From the NCBI RefSeq assembly GCF_019654975.1, contig NZ_BPEW01000001.1:248001-312000 (forward strand): a stretch of DNA of 64,000 nt, written 5' to 3'. Position 1 is the stretch's first letter. Every line of letters starts with the position of its first letter. Made by a program: the position numbers and the translations under genes. Origin of the DNA: Shewanella sp. c952. Lineage in GTDB: Bacteria; Pseudomonadota; Gammaproteobacteria; Enterobacterales; Shewanellaceae. Under the pieces are notes generated by a model. It saw only the letters and a program-made list of their open reading frames with translations, was not told the origin of the DNA and did no database searches. Below are positions 54,454 to 64,000 of the stretch, piece by piece.

Positions 54454-57400
54454 ATGACCAGACTTCGTACTTTTCGTAGCCGAATTTTATCGCAAATAGC
54501 CTTGCCGTTAATTGGGATCATGGCAATAGTATTTAGTATCAATGCTTGGTTTAACTATCAGGCAGAAGAGCAGTACATCTATGATGACTTAGAACAGCAA
54601 GCGGACAATATTGCTCGAAGAATTGAGTTCTTTCTCAAATCTGCTGAGACAGATACCCGATCTATTGCTGATCTTCTCGGTGATAGTCGCAACAATGGTT
54701 TATACCGCGATGATGCCAAACTCAATTTATTACTGACACGCAGACTCGATAGGCACCCTGATTTCTACGGCAGTGCCATCGCATTTCAAAAGTCCCTTTC
54801 TAATGAGCTGTTCGCTCCCTATGCGTACCGTGATGGCGGTAAGATTAAGGTTATTGATATCGGAGCTGATGGCTACGATTACACTGATGGAAATTGGGAT
54901 TGGTGGACTAAAGCGATAAATAACATCAACGGCTATTGGTCGAGTCCCTATTTTGATGATGGTGCAGGGAATGCGTTGATGATCAGTTACTCACAGCCCT
55001 TTGGTGAGTCATTACCCTATGATGGGGTGATAACCGTTGATCTTGCATTAAATATGCTCCCACAAATGGTGAATGTTGCTGCGAATAGAATTGTGGTAAT
55101 TGATGATAAAGGCCAACTCGTTTACCACGCAAATGATGCTTTATTATTGGCGAAAAGCACTGATAAATGGTTAGCTAAAATAGACAGTAATCAGGCTTTT
55201 ATTAACTTAGTACGCAGCAGTCAACCTGGTTATAGCCATATTGAAGATAGCCAAGGGAAACGCTACTTAGCCAGTGTTGGCGTGGTGCCATCACTTAACT
55301 GGCGGGTCATTATCATGACCTCTGAGCAGCAACTACATAATAACTTTTTACTGGGGTTTTCATCACTGGCCTTAAACCTGCTGTTAATTTCAATCGTATT
55401 ACTACTTACTGGCTATCTCACCGCGAGAAGGTTAACTCGTCCTATTGAAGAGCTGGAATCAGGGATTGCGGCTTTTGGTGCCGGCGAAAAAAAACGCCTC
55501 GAAAACCCAAAGGGAGCAGTGAGTGAGCTTGTTACGTTAACTAACAAGTTTAATGCAATGGCCGAGGTGTTAGAGGAGCGAGAGCAAGCTTTGCTTGATT
55601 CCCGTGGTAACCGTTTTGCTAAATTAATTGATGGCATGAGTGATAAATCCTTTTACTGTTCGATTGAGCCTGATGGGCAGATAGCTCAAGTTAGTGACGG
55701 CGTTGAAAAGGTACTGGGGATCACGCCTGAATTATTGAAGCGCAAGTATCAAAGACTCTTTTCCGACAATCCAATTAATGAGCAGAATTGGCAATACATG
55801 GATGAGGCGCTACAGGGCAGGAATGTTCCTCCTCATCAAATAGAGATGTTGGATTCATGCAGTAAATTACGCCGATTAGATGTGTTTATGCAGCCTTTGC
55901 TGTCAGATAATCAAGAGTTACTTTCGGTTGAAATGCTGTTTAATGATGTGACGGAGCAGTTTTCGGCGGCAGCCTGGTCAAACGCCGTATTGGAGTCGGC
56001 ACCTGAGGCGATGTTGATTGTTGACGAAGCGGGGCAGTTGGTCTTTACCAATAGCCGTTGTCAGTTATTGTTTGGATACGATGAAGCGCAAATGCTAACG
56101 ATGTCCGTTGATCAACTGGTACCTGACTCAATCAGGCCTAAGCATGCGGGCTTACGTGAGAAGTTTGTTGCTGAAGGGAGAGATCGTAAGATGGGGTTGG
56201 GGATGAACTCTGAACTGATGGCACTCAAAGCGGATGGCGGTGAATTCCCTGTGGAGATTAGTCTTGGCTTACTCCCCGTTGACGTCGATGGCCAGCGCCA
56301 AGTGGCTGCGACTGTGCGCGATATGACCGAAGAACTCAAAATTGCGCAGCGTATTAAAGACAGTGAAAATCGTTTTCGTGGCTTAGTGACCAATATCCCT
56401 GGAGCCGTTTACCGCACTCGAATTGAAGGTGCATGGATAATGGAGTATGTCAGTGACAATATCGGTGATGTTACTGGCTACCCCGCTGCAGATTTTATTG
56501 AAAACAGTAAACGTAGCTTTGCTAGCCTGATTGTTGAAGAGGACTTAGCCATTGCCAGTCATGCGATAGAAACGGCATTGGCAGAACAAAAAAGTTTTGA
56601 AGTGCAATACCGAATCCAGCATCGAGATGGCAGTATTCACTGGGTGCATGAAAAGGGGAATGCAATATATGACGAAAACGGTGTAGCTCTGTGGTTTGAT
56701 GGCAGTATTAATGACATCACGATTAGTAAGGCTGCACAAGAAAAAATCGCCCAATCTCAGCAGCAACTTGAAACCATCACCGAGTCGATCCCGAGTACCG
56801 TTTACCAGCTGCATTGGCGATCAAATCGCGATCGCAACTTTACCTTTCTCTCTAGTGCTTGTATCGCCACGCTAGGCTTTCACCGAGATCAAGTGATTGA
56901 AAAATTCGATCTGGTCGCTGAGTGCATTATCAACGATGAGCGAACGCATATCATAGAGGCTTTATCTGGGGTGAGTTCATCGGGCTTGAATTGGACTGAA
57001 GAGTTTCGCTATCAGCACCCTATGGGAGACATTCGCTGGTTGCAGGCGGGCGCACATGGTAACCAACTTGCCGATGGCAGTATTATCTGGAATGGCTACT
57101 TGATGGATATTACAGAGCGCAAACAGATTGATAAAGAGTTGGCTAAGCGTGAGGCACACTTTAGAGCCCTGTTTGATAACGCTGGAATCGGTATCGTTAA
57201 TGTTGATGAGCGAGGACTAATTTTAGATTGCAATGAGCAATTTAGTCAGTACGTTCAATTATCATCAGATGAGCTTAATGGCAGCTCCTTTTTTGACTAT
57301 CAGCACAGTGACGACAAAGAAACCGCCAAGCAGTTGTTTAGTCAATTGATGGGAAATGATGGCAGCAGTATGACTGCAGAGATCCGTTTATTGAGGCAGT

Positions 57401-59736
57401 CTGGTGATGTGATGTGGATGGATCTGACCTTAACAGGCCTTCAAGATAAACACGGCACGCTCAATTCTGCAGTGCTATCGATGGCAAATATTACCTCATT
57501 GAAACAGATCTCTAATGAGCTCAAGCAAGCCAAAGATTCAGCCGATGCCGCCAGTAAAGCAAAGAGTGATTTTTTAGCCAATATGTCTCATGAAATCCGC
57601 ACACCAATGAACGCCATTATCGGTATGTCGCAGTTATGCTTGCAAACTGAATTAGACAAGAAGCAGCAAAATTATGTGCAGAAGATTGATAGAGCCTCAA
57701 AGTCATTACTCGGGATTATTAATGACATCTTAGATTTTTCAAAGATAGAAGCGGGTAAGCTCGATATAGAATCAGTTTCTTTCCAGCTGGATACCATGCT
57801 GGAAGATCTCAGCGATATGTTCTCGGTTAAAGCAGCCGATAAACAGTTGGAGCTGCTATTCGCTGTTGCGCCTAATATCCCAAGGCAACTGGAAGGTGAC
57901 CCGCTGCGTTTGTCCCAAGTACTTATTAACCTCATGAACAATGCCGTTAAGTTTACCGACCAAGGAGAAGTGTTGCTGTCTATCAGTCAGCTTGAACGTG
58001 TAGAAGATGCAATCACTCTGCGTTTTAGTGTACGAGATAACGGTATTGGTCTGACCGAAGAGCAACGCAATAAGCTGTTTAAGTCATTCAGTCAGGCCGA
58101 TACTTCTACGACCCGTAAGTATGGTGGTACAGGGCTAGGGCTTGCTATCTGTAAGCAGCTAGTGGAGTTGATGGGCGGTGAGATTGGCGTTGAGAGTCAA
58201 TTTGGTAACGGCAGTACCTTCTTCTTTACCGTCAAGTTCAAAGTGGCCGATAACAAGCTGATTAAGGCGGGGCAAGAGCTTGAGGGTATGCGAATTTTAG
58301 TGGCTGATGATAACGCCACCGCGCGGGATATTTTGCGCACAACGCTTGAGAGCATGGGCTTTGAGGTTGATACCGTTAAAAGTGGTGCTCAAGCAGTAGA
58401 GCGATGTAAAACAACGCAATATCCTGTTGCGCTCATTGATTGGTTAATGCCTGAAATGAACGGCTTAGAAACTTCATCGGCAATTATTGCTAATAGTGAA
58501 ACGCCGCCCAAAATATTAATAGTCTCGGCACATGCTAACACCGAACTGACCGATCATATTGAGGGTAGCGGTATCGCAGGTTATATCACTAAGCCCATCA
58601 GTGCTTCGCGTCTACTCGATGGCATTATGTCATCACTAGGGAAAAACGGTGCCATACCTGTGCGTCGTAAAGGCACTGAGGTGAACCAGAAACTACTGGC
58701 ACAGCTTAAAGGCAAGCGTATTTTGCTGGTGGAAGACAATGAGATGAACCAAGAGGTTGCCACTGAGTTTCTTGAGCAAGTTGGCATAATACTGTCGATT
58801 GCAGACAACGGCCAAATAGCGCTTGAAAAACTCGCAACACAGACATTTGATCTGGTGCTCATGGATTGCCAAATGCCTGTGATGGATGGCTACCAAGCCA
58901 CGCAAGCGCTGCGTAACATTCCTGAGTTAGTCGACCTCCCTGTTATCGCTATGACGGCAAACGCAATGGCGGGTGATAAAGAGATGTGTCTAAGTGTTGG
59001 CATGAATGACCATATTGCCAAGCCAATAGAAGTCTCGCTGCTATACACCACCTTGTTGGAGTATCTTGGTGATGGCAAGCAGCAGATATTGGCCAGTGAT
59101 CTAGATAATAGCAACACCGACGCTGCTGTATTATTTTGGCCCCAACATGACGAGCTAGATGTTGATAAAGGTTTGCAGTTAGTGCAGAACTCAGTGCGCC
59201 TTTATCGAAGAATATTTGAGCGTTTCTATACAGGGCAGATGCACACAGCCGAGCAGATAGAATTGGCGTTAAGCCAAGGTAAAGTCGAGGATGCTATCCG
59301 CTATGCACATACCTTAAAAGGGGTTTCGGGCAACCTATGTGCACCAAGGTTAGTTGAAGTGGCTAAAGTGATTGAAGCTCAATTAACATCAGACAGTGAA
59401 GTTGACATTGCTGCTGAAATTGACGAGTTAAAGCAGCTAATAGAAGTGATCTGCCAGGCTATTTCAGAGTGGATGACGCAATTAAACTTGCCAGAGTCTG
59501 CAGTGCCTGTGGCTGAAGATATCAAAGTTTTGTCAGCTGCAGAGTTAAAGGTAGCGATTACAGAGTTGCTGGTCATGTTAGAGGAAGCTGACTCGGACGC
59601 CGTTGAAAAAATGGATGAGATAAAAGCTCAGGTTGCCGCAGATATGTGGCACAAAATGAATCCGGCACTGGCGATGATTAATAGCTATCAATTTGATGAT
59701 GCCGCAGAGCTTATTAAGTCGCTATTCGAGATTTGA
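54454..59736 (+). CDS. Giant hybrid sensor histidine kinase (Cache-HAMP-5xPAS-HisKA-HATPase-REC-REC-Hpt)
   Basis: The 1760-residue inner-membrane sensor has two transmembrane helices (about 12-32 and 295-318) around a periplasmic Cache domain, a HAMP linker, five PAS domains (about 385-1010), HisKA with H1046 in HEIRTP, an ATPase domain with [10 protein letters not shown] and GGTGLGLAI, two receiver domains (D1329 in DWLMPEMNG and D1471 in DCQMPVMDG) and an Hpt domain with H1619 in AHTLKG. The full phosphorelay is in one chain, as in BarA- or EvgS-like kinases. The following HD-GYP regulator, 130 bases away on the same strand, is the likely output. The ATG at 54454 is used; the signal sensed is unknown. 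Confidence 0.92.
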   Translation: MTRLRTFRSRILSQIALPLIGIMAIVFSINAWFNYQAEEQYIYDDLEQQADNIARRIEFFLKSAETDTRSIADLLGDSRNNGLYRDDAKLNLLLTRRLDRHPDFYGSAIAFQKSLSNELFAPYAYRDGGKIKVIDIGADGYDYTDGNWDWWTKAINNINGYWSSPYFDDGAGNALMISYSQPFGESLPYDGVITVDLALNMLPQMVNVAANRIVVIDDKGQLVYHANDALLLAKSTDKWLAKIDSNQAFINLVRSSQPGYSHIEDSQGKRYLASVGVVPSLNWRVIIMTSEQQLHNNFLLGFSSLALNLLLISIVLLLTGYLTARRLTRPIEELESGIAAFGAGEKKRLENPKGAVSELVTLTNKFNAMAEVLEEREQALLDSRGNRFAKLIDGMSDKSFYCSIEPDGQIAQVSDGVEKVLGITPELLKRKYQRLFSDNPINEQNWQYMDEALQGRNVPPHQIEMLDSCSKLRRLDVFMQPLLSDNQELLSVEMLFNDVTEQFSAAAWSNAVLESAPEAMLIVDEAGQLVFTNSRCQLLFGYDEAQMLTMSVDQLVPDSIRPKHAGLREKFVAEGRDRKMGLGMNSELMALKADGGEFPVEISLGLLPVDVDGQRQVAATVRDMTEELKIAQRIKDSENRFRGLVTNIPGAVYRTRIEGAWIMEYVSDNIGDVTGYPAADFIENSKRSFASLIVEEDLAIASHAIETALAEQKSFEVQYRIQHRDGSIHWVHEKGNAIYDENGVALWFDGSINDITISKAAQEKIAQSQQQLETITESIPSTVYQLHWRSNRDRNFTFLSSACIATLGFHRDQVIEKFDLVAECIINDERTHIIEALSGVSSSGLNWTEEFRYQHPMGDIRWLQAGAHGNQLADGSIIWNGYLMDITERKQIDKELAKREAHFRALFDNAGIGIVNVDERGLILDCNEQFSQYVQLSSDELNGSSFFDYQHSDDKETAKQLFSQLMGNDGSSMTAEIRLLRQSGDVMWMDLTLTGLQDKHGTLNSAVLSMANITSLKQISNELKQAKDSADAASKAKSDFLANMSHEIRTPMNAIIGMSQLCLQTELDKKQQNYVQKIDRASKSLLGIINDILDFSKIEAGKLDIESVSFQLDTMLEDLSDMFSVKAADKQLELLFAVAPNIPRQLEGDPLRLSQVLINLMNNAVKFTDQGEVLLSISQLERVEDAITLRFSVRDNGIGLTEEQRNKLFKSFSQADTSTTRKYGGTGLGLAICKQLVELMGGEIGVESQFGNGSTFFFTVKFKVADNKLIKAGQELEGMRILVADDNATARDILRTTLESMGFEVDTVKSGAQAVERCKTTQYPVALIDWLMPEMNGLETSSAIIANSETPPKILIVSAHANTELTDHIEGSGIAGYITKPISASRLLDGIMSSLGKNGAIPVRRKGTEVNQKLLAQLKGKRILLVEDNEMNQEVATEFLEQVGIILSIADNGQIALEKLATQTFDLVLMDCQMPVMDGYQATQALRNIPELVDLPVIAMTANAMAGDKEMCLSVGMNDHIAKPIEVSLLYTTLLEYLGDGKQQILASDLDNSNTDAAVLFWPQHDELDVDKGLQLVQNSVRLYRRIFERFYTGQMHTAEQIELALSQGKVEDAIRYAHTLKGVSGNLCAPRLVEVAKVIEAQLTSDSEVDIAAEIDELKQLIEVICQAISEWMTQLNLPESAVPVAEDIKVLSAAELKVAITELLVMLEEADSDAVEKMDEIKAQVAADMWHKMNPALAMINSYQFDDAAELIKSLFEI

Positions 59737-59865
59737 TACTTTTATTTAGGTTTGCTAATCGTGAAAAGTATTGGCGTATCCAAATGCGCGGCAGTTTTAA
59801 AGCTGACTATACTTAAAAGCAATTAATCCTAATATAGATCCCTTACAGAAAGGAGAGTTAGTTTA

Positions 59866-60882
59866 ATGGACAAGGCCACCATTTTAGTTGTGGATGATAC
59901 CCCAGAAAACATCGATATTTTGGTGGGGATATTAAGTAGTGATTACAAAATTAGAGTGGCAATCGATGGCCCAAAAGCTTTAGCGCTGGCACAGAAAAGT
60001 ATGCCCGATATTATTTTACTGGATGTGATGATGCCGGGGATGAATGGCTATGAAGTTTGCCAACGTTTAAAGCAAGATCCGCTTACCTGCCATATTCCAG
60101 TGATTTTTGTTACCGCTCTGGCTGAAACCGCCGATGAAACCCAAGGATTCGCTCTTGGGGCTGTTGATTACATCACCAAACCCGTAAGTGCCCCAGTGGT
60201 ACAAGCTCGGGTTAAAACACATCTAGCGCTTTACGACCAAAAACGACTACTTGAACAGCAAGTCAAAGAGCGTACCAAAGAGCTAGAGGAGACTCGATTT
60301 GAGATCATCAGACGCTTAGGGCGAGCCGCCGAATATAAAGATAATGAAACAGGACTACATGTTGTCAGAATGAGCCATTACGCGCGCCTATTGGCGATAC
60401 AATCTGGCTTGCCCGACAAGTATTGCGAACTGATCTATAACGCGGCACCTATGCATGATATTGGTAAAATAGGCACGCCGGATTCTATTTTGAAAAAACC
60501 GGCAAAGTTGGATGAGCCTGAATGGGACGAGATGCAACGCCATGCTGAAATTGGCGCCGAAATTATAGGTGATCATCAAGATCCATTGCTGGAGATGGCA
60601 AGAAGGATTGCATTGAGCCATCATGAGAAATGGGATGGTAGTGGTTACCCATTTGGGGTGTCGGGTCAAGATATCCCAATCGAAGGACGGATTGTGGCAA
60701 TCGCCGATGTATTTGATGCGTTGACGTCAATTCGTCCCTATAAAAAGGCATGGACAGTCGCCGATACCATGGCACTCATTGAGAGTGAGTCCGGTAAGCA
60801 TTTTGATCCTGAACTAGTAGAGCATTTTAAGCAGATAGTGGATGAGGTCACGAAAATTCGCGATAAGCATCATGAGACTTAA
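59866..60882 (+). CDS. Response regulator with HD-GYP cyclic di-GMP phosphodiesterase domain
   Basis: The 338-residue protein has a receiver domain (1-120; acidic D10-D11, phospho-acceptor D53, K105), a coiled linker (125-150) and an HD-GYP domain with HDIGKIGTPDSIL (HD at 197-198) and HHEKWDGSGYP (252-262), the metal and GYP motifs of active enzymes that hydrolyse cyclic di-GMP to GMP. The ribosome site AGGAGAG precedes the ATG. It follows the giant hybrid kinase, so phosphorylation by the kinase's Hpt domain is likely. Confidence 0.95.
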   Translation: MDKATILVVDDTPENIDILVGILSSDYKIRVAIDGPKALALAQKSMPDIILLDVMMPGMNGYEVCQRLKQDPLTCHIPVIFVTALAETADETQGFALGAVDYITKPVSAPVVQARVKTHLALYDQKRLLEQQVKERTKELEETRFEIIRRLGRAAEYKDNETGLHVVRMSHYARLLAIQSGLPDKYCELIYNAAPMHDIGKIGTPDSILKKPAKLDEPEWDEMQRHAEIGAEIIGDHQDPLLEMARRIALSHHEKWDGSGYPFGVSGQDIPIEGRIVAIADVFDALTSIRPYKKAWTVADTMALIESESGKHFDPELVEHFKQIVDEVTKIRDKHHET

Positions 60883-60900
60883 GCTGCATACCATCGATAA

Positions 60901-60925
60901 AAAAGGCGCTCAATGAGCGCCTTTT
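60901..60925. terminator. Bidirectional terminator between HD-GYP gene and ygfZ
   Basis: AAAAGGCGCTC and GAGCGCCTTTT pair around AAT. It is 18 bases after the HD-GYP stop and 19 bases from the stop of the convergent ygfZ gene. Confidence 0.9.
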
Positions 60926-60944
60926 AAAATACATTTACCGGTTA

Positions 60945-61916
60945 TTATTCACTATCTTCTAGTGTGTATGGCAGCTCAATTATGCGTAATTTTGATGCTT
61001 CATCGCCGGCAATTCTTAAGCTTGCGTCTAGCGGTGTATCATTGGCAAGTACAGCAGTAAATAGTACTTGTTGCTCACGCTGTGCGCTTTCAATAATAGT
61101 ACCCGCACGGCGGAACCCCGCTCCCTCTTCTAACGCTATTTCTAACACGCTTTCATCAGTCAATGCTGTAGAGACCGTGCCGCTAACGATATAGAGAGCG
61201 CGTTTATTACCACCACGGTACTTCATACGTGCAATAGTCTCTTGCCCCATGTAGCAACCTTTATTGAAGCTGATGCCATCGATCGCCTGTAAGTTGCACA
61301 TCTGTGGCACGAACTGCGCATTATGGTTTGCACCAATGTTAGGGTAGCCTGCGAAGATCTCCAATGCTTGCCAAGCGGTCGCATCAAAAACGCTAATATC
61401 AGCAAGTAGGTTTGTGGTATCAACTTTACTTTGCTCTATCACAACAATGAAACGGCCATTATCTTGGATAATCATGCCATTATCGATAAGTGTTAGCTCT
61501 GCATTGAGTTCACCAAACTTTGCCGTTAACCAGCTTGCTGCTTGCTCGCCGGCAACCCCTAGAATTAACCATTGCTCGCTAACATCATTGAGCTCAGCCT
61601 TACTAAATACTGCATATTTTTGTAGTTGCGGTAGATCCAATGCCAATGTTTGCTTTGGCATCAGTATAAATAGCGTGTCGTCTTTGGCAAAGGTTCTAAA
61701 CGTTGCCAACATCTTTCCTTTTGGATCGCAGTGCGCGCCCCATCGCCATTGCTCTGTTTCTAGCGAGCTAATATCGGTCGTGACTTGGCCATGAATAAAG
61801 CTACGCCCCTGCTCACCGGTTACTGACATTAAACCAAGATGAGACAGATGAGATACCATTAAGGCAGGTTGCTGTCCGTTTAAAGGCCAGTTCGGCTGAG
61901 AAGTTGACAAGGTCAT
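60945..61916 (-). CDS. ygfZ: tRNA-modifying protein YgfZ (folate-binding)
   Basis: YgfZ is a folate-dependent protein that supports iron-sulfur enzymes and tRNA modification such as MiaB. The 323-residue protein has the signature KGCYMGQE with the redox Cys, followed by TIARMKYRGGNKRALY, and the GcvT-like N-terminus (GLMSVTGEQGRSFIHGQVTTD). The ATG at 61916 (MTLSTSQP) is preferred to the longer frame. It lies downstream of serA on the same strand. Confidence 0.93.
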   Translation of the reverse strand: MTLSTSQPNWPLNGQQPALMVSHLSHLGLMSVTGEQGRSFIHGQVTTDISSLETEQWRWGAHCDPKGKMLATFRTFAKDDTLFILMPKQTLALDLPQLQKYAVFSKAELNDVSEQWLILGVAGEQAASWLTAKFGELNAELTLIDNGMIIQDNGRFIVVIEQSKVDTTNLLADISVFDATAWQALEIFAGYPNIGANHNAQFVPQMCNLQAIDGISFNKGCYMGQETIARMKYRGGNKRALYIVSGTVSTALTDESVLEIALEEGAGFRRAGTIIESAQREQQVLFTAVLANDTPLDASLRIAGDEASKLRIIELPYTLEDSE

Positions 61917-62021
61917 GAGCGAGTCCAAGAGTTTAACCAGAAGAGAAATGATTGTACCGCTAATCAATGGCGGCGAAAAGTTGCATCTACCGTGTTTATA
62001 GCAATTCCGTTAAATATATTT

Positions 62022-62051
62022 AGGGCCGCTCAATTTACATTGAGCGGCCCT
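62022..62051 (-). terminator. Terminator-like hairpin after serA
   Basis: AGGGCCGCTCAAT and ATTGAGCGGCCCT make a perfect thirteen-pair stem with a four-base loop, 30 bases after the serA stop. The following minus-strand sequence is AT-rich (AAATATATTT) rather than a clean T-tract. Confidence 0.72.
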
Positions 62052-62080
62052 AAAGGTTCTAGCTATATTTTCTATCTTAG

Positions 62081-63310
62081 CTAGTGCAGCAGTCGAGTTC
62101 TAATCGTGCCTTCAATCGCTTGCATCTCTGTTAGCGCTTCATCGGCTTTATCTGAATCAACTTCCATTACCACATAACCAATTTCCGCAGTTGTTTGCAG
62201 GTATTGCGCGGCGATGTTGATACCTTTCTCTGCAAATGCCAAGTTGATTTGGATTAGAATTCCCGGTCTATTGCGGTGTATATGCAATAGTCGTGAGGTA
62301 CCTGAATGTTGTGCTAAAGAAACTTCAGGGAAGTTAACTGCAGTCATGGTTGAACCATTATCTGAGTACTTAGCGAGCTTGCCAGCAACTTCAATACCGA
62401 TGTTTTCTTGGGCTTCAGCTGTACTACCACCCACATGTGGAGTCAGTAGCACGTTATCCAGTCCACGCAGTGGGCTAATAAACTCATCGCTGTTAGACTT
62501 AGGCTCTACCGGGAATACATCAATTGCAGCGCCTGCTAAATGCTGCTCTTTTAACGAGGCAGCAAGGGCGTCAATATCGACTACTGTGCCGCGGGAAGCA
62601 TTAATCAATATGCTACCTTTACGCATGCAAGCCAGCTCAGCGTGGGCAATCATCTCTTTTGTTTGCGGTGTTTCTGGTACATGCAGACTGACTACGTCCG
62701 CAAGAGACATTAACTGTTCCATGGAGTGAACCTGCTGTGCATTACCCAGTGGTAGTTTATCTTCAATATCGAAGAAGATAACGCGCATTCCTAAGGTCTC
62801 AGCTAGGATCCCTAATTGGGTGCCAATATGGCCATAACCAATAACCCCAAGGGTTTTTCCACGAGCTTCATAACTACCAGCGGCACTTTTGAGCCAGCCA
62901 CCACGGTGCGCCATCGCATTACGCTGGGGGATCCCACGCAGTAACATGATGATCTCGCCGAGTACTAATTCAGCTACACTTCGTGTATTAGAAAAAGGAG
63001 CGTTGAAAACTGGAACTCCCAGTTTTTCTGCTGCTGCCAGACTCACTTGATTGGTGCCAATACAGAAACAACCTATCCCGACAAGTTTCTCTGCTTGAGT
63101 TAATACGGTTTCAGTCAGTTGGGTACGGGATCGAATACCAACAAAATGAGCATCTTTAATCGAAGAGAGTAGTGCCTCTTCGCTCAAGGCAGCCTTATGG
63201 TACTCAATATTGGTATAACCCGCTCGTTCGAATACATCTACCGCAGATTGGTGGACGCCTTCCAACAGCAGGATTTTAATCTTATCCTTGTCCAGCGAGT
63301 GTTTCGCCAT
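62081..63310 (-). CDS. serA: D-3-phosphoglycerate dehydrogenase
   Basis: SerA oxidises 3-phosphoglycerate in the first step of serine synthesis. The 409-residue protein has the D-2-hydroxyacid dehydrogenase domains with NAD motif GVIGYGHIGTQLG, NASRGTVVDIDAL, and the His loop LLTPHVGGSTAEAQENIG. A C-terminal ACT domain (about 335-409, RLLHIHRNRPGILIQIN) binds serine for feedback inhibition. Length and motifs match the E. coli enzyme (410 residues). Confidence 0.97.
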   Translation of the reverse strand: MAKHSLDKDKIKILLLEGVHQSAVDVFERAGYTNIEYHKAALSEEALLSSIKDAHFVGIRSRTQLTETVLTQAEKLVGIGCFCIGTNQVSLAAAEKLGVPVFNAPFSNTRSVAELVLGEIIMLLRGIPQRNAMAHRGGWLKSAAGSYEARGKTLGVIGYGHIGTQLGILAETLGMRVIFFDIEDKLPLGNAQQVHSMEQLMSLADVVSLHVPETPQTKEMIAHAELACMRKGSILINASRGTVVDIDALAASLKEQHLAGAAIDVFPVEPKSNSDEFISPLRGLDNVLLTPHVGGSTAEAQENIGIEVAGKLAKYSDNGSTMTAVNFPEVSLAQHSGTSRLLHIHRNRPGILIQINLAFAEKGINIAAQYLQTTAEIGYVVMEVDSDKADEALTEMQAIEGTIRTRLLH

Positions 63311-63772
63311 GATTTATGTACCCTTTTGGTTTATTTGTATTTTTTATACCGCGCTTCACAGTTGAGACGACTAAATTCAAGCGTTAGCATGGTTTCGGTA
63401 TAGACTGTCAATTAATATACCTAAACCACCAGAAGATACTCTTTGTAGAGCACTCGCATTAGCTTAATTCTAAGTGCATTACCGAGGAGTTGTTGCTCCT
63501 TGCTGTGATAATGCAACAGCGAAGTTAAGTAACGCAAGGCGTTCATTGCGAGGTTTTAACCTACTTCATAGTTTGTATTTGATTTTGGTAAGAGGCTAGC
63601 TATTACCAGTAATCAATGACTTGGCTAAAGTTTGTTAAACTTCCACACAATTTTAGAACTTCAGGTAGTCTGGGTTTAAACAAAGTAGCACTTTTTTTGC
63701 TCGCTGTGGAGGGCTAGATGGCTAAAGTGTTTATTCTAAATTTAGAACAATATCTTATATGGGGGAGATATT
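63311..63772. other. Intergenic region between serA and DUF2238 gene
   Basis: About 460 bases with no supported gene. It holds the serA promoter region and, near 63485-63500, AGGAG/CTCCT around TTGTTG, a weak hairpin that can compete with a second pairing of TGTTGC with GCAACA at 63512-63517. This may be a leader or small-RNA-like structure, but there is no clear promoter or terminator around it. Confidence 0.45.
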
Positions 63773-64000
63773 TTGAATAAAAGCGTTTTATGGCTAGTGA
63801 TATTTTTTACAGTGCTAGTTTGGTCTGCTGTTGGACCTAAAGATCAGTTCACTTGGTTTTTAGAGGTTTTACCTGCTTTAATCGCATTACCTTTACTTGC
63901 ATTTACTCGTAAAAGGTTTCCGCTTACGAGTTTGGCTTATGTCTTAATTTTAATTCACTGCGTGATTTTAATGGTTGGCGGCCACTATACCTATGCTGAA
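63773..64000 (+). CDS. DUF2238 (YjdF-like) membrane protein, N-terminal part (runs off the window)
   Basis: The first 76 residues start at a TTG with GGGGGAG five bases upstream. They show a membrane helix (VLWLVIFFTVLVWSAVGP), a second helix (FLEVLPALIALPLLAF) and the family block LTSLAYVLILIHCVILMVGGHYTY, as in DUF2238 proteins such as E. coli YjdF (about 200 residues). The function is unknown. The gene continues beyond the right edge. Confidence 0.83.
   Translation, partial: MNKSVLWLVIFFTVLVWSAVGPKDQFTWFLEVLPALIALPLLAFTRKRFPLTSLAYVLILIHCVILMVGGHYTYAE

Noticed and set aside
1..64000. CRISPR array, insertion sequence or prophage
   Set aside because: No regularly spaced repeats, transposase, integrase or phage structural genes were seen on either strand.

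Overview
The window looks like a chromosomal segment of a Shewanella-type marine gammaproteobacterium. The evidence is the set of genes seen together: a napDAGHB periplasmic nitrate reductase operon without napC, OXA-48-like chromosomal class D beta-lactamase motifs, an AccA/AccD/biotin carboxylase/biotinyl single-chain carboxylase, two OmpC-like porins in tandem, and gammaproteobacterial housekeeping genes (cutA, fxsA, tcdA, rsmC, gshB, rsmE, endA, sprT, ygfZ, serA). The genus is inferred from gene content and remembered gene order, not from a database search.

Layout. 1-9.3 kb: cutA (partial) and fxsA, a Ser/Thr-kinase-like protein, a Cys-rich small protein, tpm, two tandem porins, tcdA, a SieB-like membrane protein and a DUF3149 microprotein. 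9.5-11.4 kb: tRNA-Leu(CAA) with a clear promoter and terminator, then a decayed S9-peptidase gene. 11.4-18.6 kb: an accessory anaerobic-respiration cluster made of a TorF-family porin, a possible 38-residue membrane microprotein, a tetrathionate-reductase-like complex in the order C-B-A, and a LysR regulator. 18.7-30.8 kb: mostly minus-strand genes including an M50 protease, a FapA/DUF342 protein, rsmC, alkaline phosphatase, gshB, rsmE, endA, sprT and a secreted C15-like protein lacking the usual Cys, then the beta-lactamase and a LysR gene. 30.9-44.4 kb: the 1517-residue carboxylase, a PAS-GGDEF cyclase, DUF502, LysR, several small proteins including an unlisted 46-residue ORF, a CPA2 antiporter divergent from a universal stress protein, and an AraC regulator divergent from a lipoprotein. 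44.4-49.4 kb: napDAGHB. 49.6-60.9 kb: an AttEFGH-like ABC system, a giant hybrid histidine kinase and an HD-GYP response regulator. 60.9-64 kb: ygfZ, serA and the start of a DUF2238 (YjdF) membrane protein.

How the parts fit. Two molybdoenzyme systems (Nap and the Ttr-like complex), the porins and the stress protein suggest a lifestyle of switching between oxygen and alternative electron acceptors. Boxes resembling the FNR/EtrA consensus TTGATnnnnATCAA recur upstream of napD, the DUF3149 gene, both porins and the antiporter/usp pair, and napD also has a NarP-type 7-2-7 heptamer pair. Cyclic di-GMP turnover is represented by one cyclase and one HD-GYP phosphodiesterase.

No CRISPR array, insertion sequence, integrase or rRNA gene was seen. 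The most unusual items are the C-B-A Ttr-like operon with its microprotein, the Cys-to-Ser C15-like protein, the lipobox on NapB, and the small ORFs at 12557 and 38441.
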